DNA from: HGM13006 sp964527315
GTDB lineage: Bacteria; Bacillota; Clostridia; Oscillospirales; Oscillospiraceae
Length of the DNA: 44,483 nt
Assembly (NCBI GenBank): GCA_964527315.1
Contig: CAZGOQ010000005.1
Location: 1 to 44,483 of the forward strand
Direction of reading: 5' to 3'
How positions within the stretch are numbered: the stretch's first letter is position 1; each line of letters starts with the position of its first letter. Below are positions 41,899 through 44,483 of the stretch, in pieces. Made by a program: the position numbers and the translations under genes. The notes under the pieces were generated by a model that worked only from the letters and a program-made list of their open reading frames with translations, was not told the origin of the DNA and did not search any database.

Positions 41899-41922
41899 CC
41901 GCTCCGCCTCCTTACAATTCAT

Positions 41923-41951
41923 AGTATACCGGGAATGTTTTGACCGGGCAA
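41923..41951 (-). promoter_or_regulatory. promoter of the LytTR operon
   Basis: TTGCCC (41946-41951) and TATACT (41923-41928) with a 17-bp spacer on the minus strand. Confidence 0.7.
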
Positions 41952-41961
41952 GCAGAAATCC

Positions 41962-41991
41962 ATAAGCGGCTGTTTTCGGCATATAAGCGGC
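41962..41991 (-). promoter_or_regulatory. LytTR-type direct-repeat operator
   Basis: GCCGCTTAT is present twice exactly, with 12 bp between copies (21 bp start to start), 10 bp above the -35 element. Two 9-bp direct repeats one or two helical turns apart are the known architecture of LytTR sites. Confidence 0.7.
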
Positions 41992-42125
41992 AATGGAAAG
42001 GGCGCGTTGTAGAACGGAAAATTCTGCAGCGCGCTCTTCTTGCTCCCGGGGCAAATGCAAGCGAAAATCTTATGTGTTCCATTCTTTTTCGAAAAGTCGA
42101 AGCATCGTATATAGGCAGCTACGAT

Positions 42126-42872
42126 TCACTCCCGCTGCACCCGCTCCTGCGGCACGAAAAAACACGCCGCGAAACATACCGCCATTTCGCCCAGCCGGAG
42201 CAGCAGGCCCGCCCCGGAGGTTGTTCCCAGAAATATGCCGGACAGGCCCCCGGCGGGCAGGAATCCCGTCAAATCTATCCCGGCGGACAGCAGTTCCATC
42301 GCCGCCAGCAGCATTGCCAGCAGCAGTACAATCTCCCGACGGAGCACTGCGCTCAGCGCCAAAAACAGCGCCACATTTCCCATGGCAAGCAGCAGCCTCA
42401 GGCCGAGCATCCCCGCCACCGCTGCGGCATTCCATGCAAACAGCGTCATAAATTCCGTCCGGAAAATCAGAACTTCCAGCCCCTCCAGCAGTATGAGAGA
42501 AACGGCCCCCAGTCCAAGCCCCAAGAGACTCTCCGCCCAAAGCAGCTGCCTTTTGCTGTGTCCCGCCGCCAGGACCGGCAGCATACTTTCCTCTGTACGG
42601 GAACGGAGCAGGCCGCCAATGGCCGCCCCCAGCAGGCACACCGTTCCCCCACCGGACAGCCCGGCGGCCAGCATTTGATAGCGAAAGGCCAACTCACTGT
42701 CCGGAAAAGGAGGAAAATTCTTCGTAAAAAAATTCCGTCCCATAGGCAGGACAATTTCAGACGCCATCATTTTTTCCAAAAAAGCCGTCAAAATCAGTAT
42801 CAGTAAGATCAGTCCCCAGAGGGACTTGTTGCGAACCAGCTGAAACCACCGGCAGGAGAGTACCGCTTTCAC
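42126..42872 (-). CDS. ABC transporter membrane protein (second exporter, downstream permease)
   Basis: 248-aa Leu/Ala-rich membrane protein with about six hydrophobic segments (LWGLILLILILTAFLEK near the N-terminus, then AAGLSGGGTVCLLGAAIGGLL and later stretches). It starts at GTG, overlapping the ATPase stop as GTGA, with GGGAGAGGAAG upstream. Composition and position fit an ABC-2 permease, but no strict motif confirms it. No terminator is obvious before the LytTR promoter. Confidence 0.8.
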   Translation of the reverse strand: MKAVLSCRWFQLVRNKSLWGLILLILILTAFLEKMMASEIVLPMGRNFFTKNFPPFPDSELAFRYQMLAAGLSGGGTVCLLGAAIGGLLRSRTEESMLPVLAAGHSKRQLLWAESLLGLGLGAVSLILLEGLEVLIFRTEFMTLFAWNAAAVAGMLGLRLLLAMGNVALFLALSAVLRREIVLLLAMLLAAMELLSAGIDLTGFLPAGGLSGIFLGTTSGAGLLLRLGEMAVCFAACFFVPQERVQRE

Positions 42873-43594
42873 GATACTTCCTCTCCCACCAAACGGAGAA
42901 AATACCGCTCCAAATCGCCTTCCGCCTGCTCGTCCAGCGTTTCCTGGGTCATGGTCTTGATGATGTTTCCATGGTGAATGAAAATGTAGTCCGTTGCCAG
43001 CTGATGCAGTTCCGCCAAATTGTGACTGGACAGAAATACCGTCTTACCCCGCTCCTTTTGGTCGATCAGCAGCTGCCGCAGTTCCTGCACCATGCTGGGG
43101 TCAAGGCCGGTCTGGGGTTCATCCATCAGCAGAAGATCCGGCGATTCCAGCAGGCAGGCCGCCAGCGCCACCCGTTGAAACTGCCCGCTGGAAAAGCTTG
43201 CAAGCTTCCACCTCATGGCCTTTTCCCCGTCAATGCCCAGCAGTTCCAACAGCTTCAAGGCTTCCTTCTTGTCCTGATAGCCGCGAAGCTTTTGCAGGGC
43301 CACCAGATTGTTGAGCGCCGTCATGTCCATGGAAAAGCTCTCTTTGGGCAGCAGAAAGCCCATGCGCCGCCTTGCCTTGCGCAATTCCCGTTCTCCCGAC
43401 TGCCCGAACAGGGAAATTTTCCCCTCGTCCGGCGTTACCAATCCCGCCAGGATGCGGAACAGCGTCGTCTTTCCCGCGCCGTTGTTTCCCACAAAGCCAT
43501 AGATGCGCCCGGCTTCCAAAGTAATCGACACCTGGGAAAGCGCCTGCACACCGCGAAAGGATTTGGACACATTTTCTATCTTCAAAACAGACAT
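42869..43594 (-). CDS. ABC transporter ATP-binding protein (second exporter)
   Basis: ATPase of 241 aa: Walker A GNNGAGKTTLFR, a FSSGQFQR signature (Ser for the usual Leu before SGG-like residues), Walker B LLLMDEPQTGLD and switch region SSHNLAELHQLA. GAGGAG precedes the ATG by 7 nt. It sits between two membrane subunits, the plan of many bacteriocin- or antimicrobial-peptide exporters (inference). Confidence 0.93.
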   Translation of the reverse strand: MSVLKIENVSKSFRGVQALSQVSITLEAGRIYGFVGNNGAGKTTLFRILAGLVTPDEGKISLFGQSGERELRKARRRMGFLLPKESFSMDMTALNNLVALQKLRGYQDKKEALKLLELLGIDGEKAMRWKLASFSSGQFQRVALAACLLESPDLLLMDEPQTGLDPSMVQELRQLLIDQKERGKTVFLSSHNLAELHQLATDYIFIHHGNIIKTMTQETLDEQAEGDLERYFLRLVGEEVS

Positions 43595-43609
43595 AAAAAC
43601 ACTCCTCTC

Positions 43610-44404
43610 TCAGCACAAATCTTTCCGATGGAACTGGAACAAACCCACCGCACAGGCCAGAAAGGTCGTTATAATGGGAAAGAGTATTACCACCAGTGCC
43701 TGCCGGGCCGTGGGATGGCTTTCCACCGCCCACATCCAAAGTTCTGTGCGCTCACCGTTCCGGTGGAGAAGGTCCGCCAGAATCGTGCTGTTCCATATAC
43801 CGCTGTTTCGGGTGATTCCCAAAAATACCATGCCTATAAAACTCACGACAATCCCCGCAAAGCGGCTATTGAACAGCAGCGCCACCGCCAAACTCAGCCC
43901 GGCATAGCCTAAAAAGAGATAGACCGCCAGCCCAATGGTTCGGGCATAATATCCAAACGGGAACATGGGCATAAAGGGGATCGTGCTCAGCACAAAGCCA
44001 AGCAGGAAGCAGCAGAGCCAGAGTAGAATCGCCGCAAGATAGTAACAAATCAGTCCCGCGAAAAAGATCTGGCTTCTGGTGCGGCCCATGGTCACCGGTA
44101 CCGTGGCCTCCTGAGACGAAAAAGAGGGAAAGAGATTTACCAAAACCGGCAGCAGCGCCGTCATGCCTATGGCGCTGACCAGCCATTGGTACTGGAAGGG
44201 GTGATACCAGTCCATAAATTCCTCGATCGTCCCAAAGCTGACCGCATAGGAGATGTTGAGCAGATTCAAGTCAAAATCTGTGCTCCAATGCCTGCTGATA
44301 CCGCCGGAAAGCAGGATCGAACAGCCGGTCAAAAGCAGCAGCAAAACATAAGTACTCTTATTGTGCAGCATGCGATACAGCGCCCATTTGATGGTTGCCC
44401 TCAT
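43610..44404 (-). CDS. ABC-2 type permease (second exporter, first gene)
   Basis: 264-aa membrane protein with six hydrophobic segments (STYVLLLLLTGCSILLSGG, then IGMTALLPVLVNLF, AAILLWLCCFLLGFVL and others). A short cytosolic N-terminus precedes TM1. It resembles ABC-2 permeases of peptide-exporter type. The start at MRATIKWALY follows GGAGGG by 6 nt. The remaining 79 nt to the window edge hold no clear promoter, so the operon could extend further. Confidence 0.85.
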   Translation of the reverse strand: MRATIKWALYRMLHNKSTYVLLLLLTGCSILLSGGISRHWSTDFDLNLLNISYAVSFGTIEEFMDWYHPFQYQWLVSAIGMTALLPVLVNLFPSFSSQEATVPVTMGRTRSQIFFAGLICYYLAAILLWLCCFLLGFVLSTIPFMPMFPFGYYARTIGLAVYLFLGYAGLSLAVALLFNSRFAGIVVSFIGMVFLGITRNSGIWNSTILADLLHRNGERTELWMWAVESHPTARQALVVILFPIITTFLACAVGLFQFHRKDLC

Positions 44405-44483
44405 GGTACTCCCTCCATTTCTGTCCGCACGAGGCCCTTTCTTTTCCTTCACAGATTGTTATTTGCAGTTTATCACGAAATTT

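Noticed and set aside
41899..42060. In-frame extension of the LytTR protein
   Set aside because: It would cover the promoter and direct repeats; the AAGGAGG-supported ATG at 41898 fits the family.
1..44483. CRISPR arrays, rRNA, tRNA genes or intact insertion sequences
   Set aside because: No regularly spaced repeats, no cloverleaf-like segments with CCA ends, and no transposase apart from the TnpV-like fragment were seen; a covariance-model scan was not possible here.

Overview
The window looks like chromosome of an anaerobic, gut-type Clostridium-class Firmicute, most like the Oscillospiraceae. This is inferred from moderately high GC, strong AGGAGG ribosome sites, TTGACA-17-TATAAT promoters, a T-box leader, an HPr kinase, a homodimeric pyruvate:ferredoxin oxidoreductase started at TTG, and many Fe-S or flavin enzymes. 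No rRNA, tRNA, CRISPR array or intact insertion sequence was seen. The only mobile trace is a TnpV-like 3' fragment at the left edge.

Left third (about 1-14,200, almost all minus strand). A leucine-type T-box leader drives a six-gene branched-chain amino acid operon: two tandem acetolactate synthase large/small pairs, then ilvC and ilvD. Upstream lie a patatin-like lipase, the rpsF-ssb-rpsR operon under a consensus promoter, and a MacB/FtsX-type ABC exporter (ATPase plus a 945-aa permease with a coiled coil) that runs into a tyrosine-phosphatase-like gene.

Middle (about 14,200-33,200). A divergent Old Yellow Enzyme-type Fe-S flavoprotein faces a minus-strand cluster comM, membrane protein, thiI, cinA. 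Then come pyruvate:ferredoxin oxidoreductase and an unannotated locus with its own consensus promoter, an 11-bp palindrome at the start site, a foldable RNA of about 190 nt and an intrinsic terminator. Just beyond is a GntR/HutC regulator. deoB, a flavin-binding protein paired with a molybdopterin oxidoreductase, a cytidylate-kinase-like protein, rpmB, hprK and a MATE exporter follow.

Right third (about 33,200-44,483). A divergent CoA-transferase, galE, pepF, a SpoU methyltransferase and a lipoprotein precede two ABC-2 exporter operons. The first is controlled by a LytTR/DUF3021 pair and has two exact 9-bp direct repeats, 21 bp start to start, just upstream of its promoter, which is the layout expected of a LytTR site. 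The second is a permease-ATPase-permease operon.

The points most worth a second look are the structured RNA near 24.7-24.9 kb, the LytTR/DUF3021/ABC module with its operator, the tandem non-identical acetolactate synthases, and the flavoprotein/molybdopterin enzyme pair. All assignments come from reading motifs; no database search was run.
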